NCBI GenBank assembly: GCA_002335425.1
Contig: DDCB01000035.1
Coordinates: 56,860 to 120,859, forward strand
Direction: 5' to 3'
Source: Chthonomonas sp. UBA2017
Lineage (GTDB): Bacteria; Armatimonadota; Fimbriimonadia; Fimbriimonadales; Fimbriimonadaceae
Length of the DNA stretch: 64,000 nt
Part shown: piece after piece, positions 63,993-64,000 of the stretch
How positions within the stretch are numbered: position 1 is the first letter of the stretch
Layout: the number at the start of each line of letters is the position of its first letter
Position numbers and translations under genes: made by a program
Notes under the pieces: generated by a model
Told to the model about the DNA's origin: nothing
What the model saw: the letters and a program-made list of their open reading frames with translations, nothing else
Database searches by the model: none

Positions 63993-64000
63993 TCGTGAAG

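Noticed and set aside
1..64000. CRISPR array, rRNA genes, insertion sequences
   Set aside because: I saw no regularly spaced repeats, no rRNA-like sequence and no transposase. The only recombinase is the tRNA-Val integrase.

Overview
The window reads as chromosomal DNA of a GC-rich, free-living heterotrophic bacterium, most likely of the phylum Armatimonadota and close to Fimbriimonas. The best clue is the prepilin-like protein at 1089-1889: its N-terminus (FTLIELLVVIAIIAILAAI, then FPVFARAKE) and the C-terminal FADGH are typical of the large pilin-like families of Armatimonadota and Planctomycetota. Two PEP-CTERM surface proteins, a SigH-like sigma factor and zinc-free L32 and L33 proteins fit this, but the placement is an inference. 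Genes are dense and many neighbours share ATGA or GTGA junctions. At least eight genes have a TANNNT -10-like box only 6-11 nt before the start codon, which suggests leaderless transcripts.

Layout. 1-9.1 kb (+): end of a GH2 beta-mannosidase-like gene, a pilin-like protein, an ALDH7-type aldehyde dehydrogenase, an M42 aminopeptidase, a secreted subtilase, glutamate formimidoyltransferase and an ArnT-like glycosyltransferase. 9.1-22.6 kb (mostly -): a methyltransferase, a ComEA-like protein, a cluster of small GYF_2/DUF4190-type membrane proteins, a rhomboid-like protein lacking the catalytic serine (+), a matrixin-like lipoprotein, speE, an aminotransferase, an orphan response regulator, purH, rpmF, rpmG, and a recF-dciA-comEC operon behind an origin-like intergenic region, then an RDD protein. 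22.6-29.4 kb (+): DUF58 protein, acyl-CoA ligase, a DgcA/DgcN-like pair and two exported repeat proteins. 29.4-40.3 kb (-): yraN, rnhB, cyclophilin, valS, ABC ATPase, cdsA, sigH-like gene, a PKD protein, ymdB, ribE, with a perfect parS palindrome at 35760. 40.4-46.9 kb: two zinc dehydrogenases with a cupin and an M48 protease, a ceramidase-like protein (-) and an Ig-like membrane protein.

47-64 kb is more accessory in character: a structured region running into tRNA-Ala(CGC); an AlkB-like dioxygenase, a TPR/metallo-beta-lactamase/zinc-knuckle fusion and a DinB protein; a STAND ATPase with a degenerate cyclase domain; a CrtA-like/DUF4166 pair; an SMI1/KNR4 protein; a PEP-CTERM pair beside a BTAD-like regulator; and tRNA-Val(CAC) followed at once by a tyrosine recombinase, with three copies of the tRNA anticodon-arm sequence. 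The last is read as the left boundary of an integrated element whose first cargo gene, cut by the window end, looks like the nuclease half of a defence-type protein.

The strongest leads for something new are the tRNA-Val island boundary, the TPR-MBL-zinc-knuckle protein, the STAND protein with a dead cyclase, the recF-upstream origin-like region together with parS, and the leaderless promoter pattern. Domain calls rest on motifs read by eye; no database search was run.
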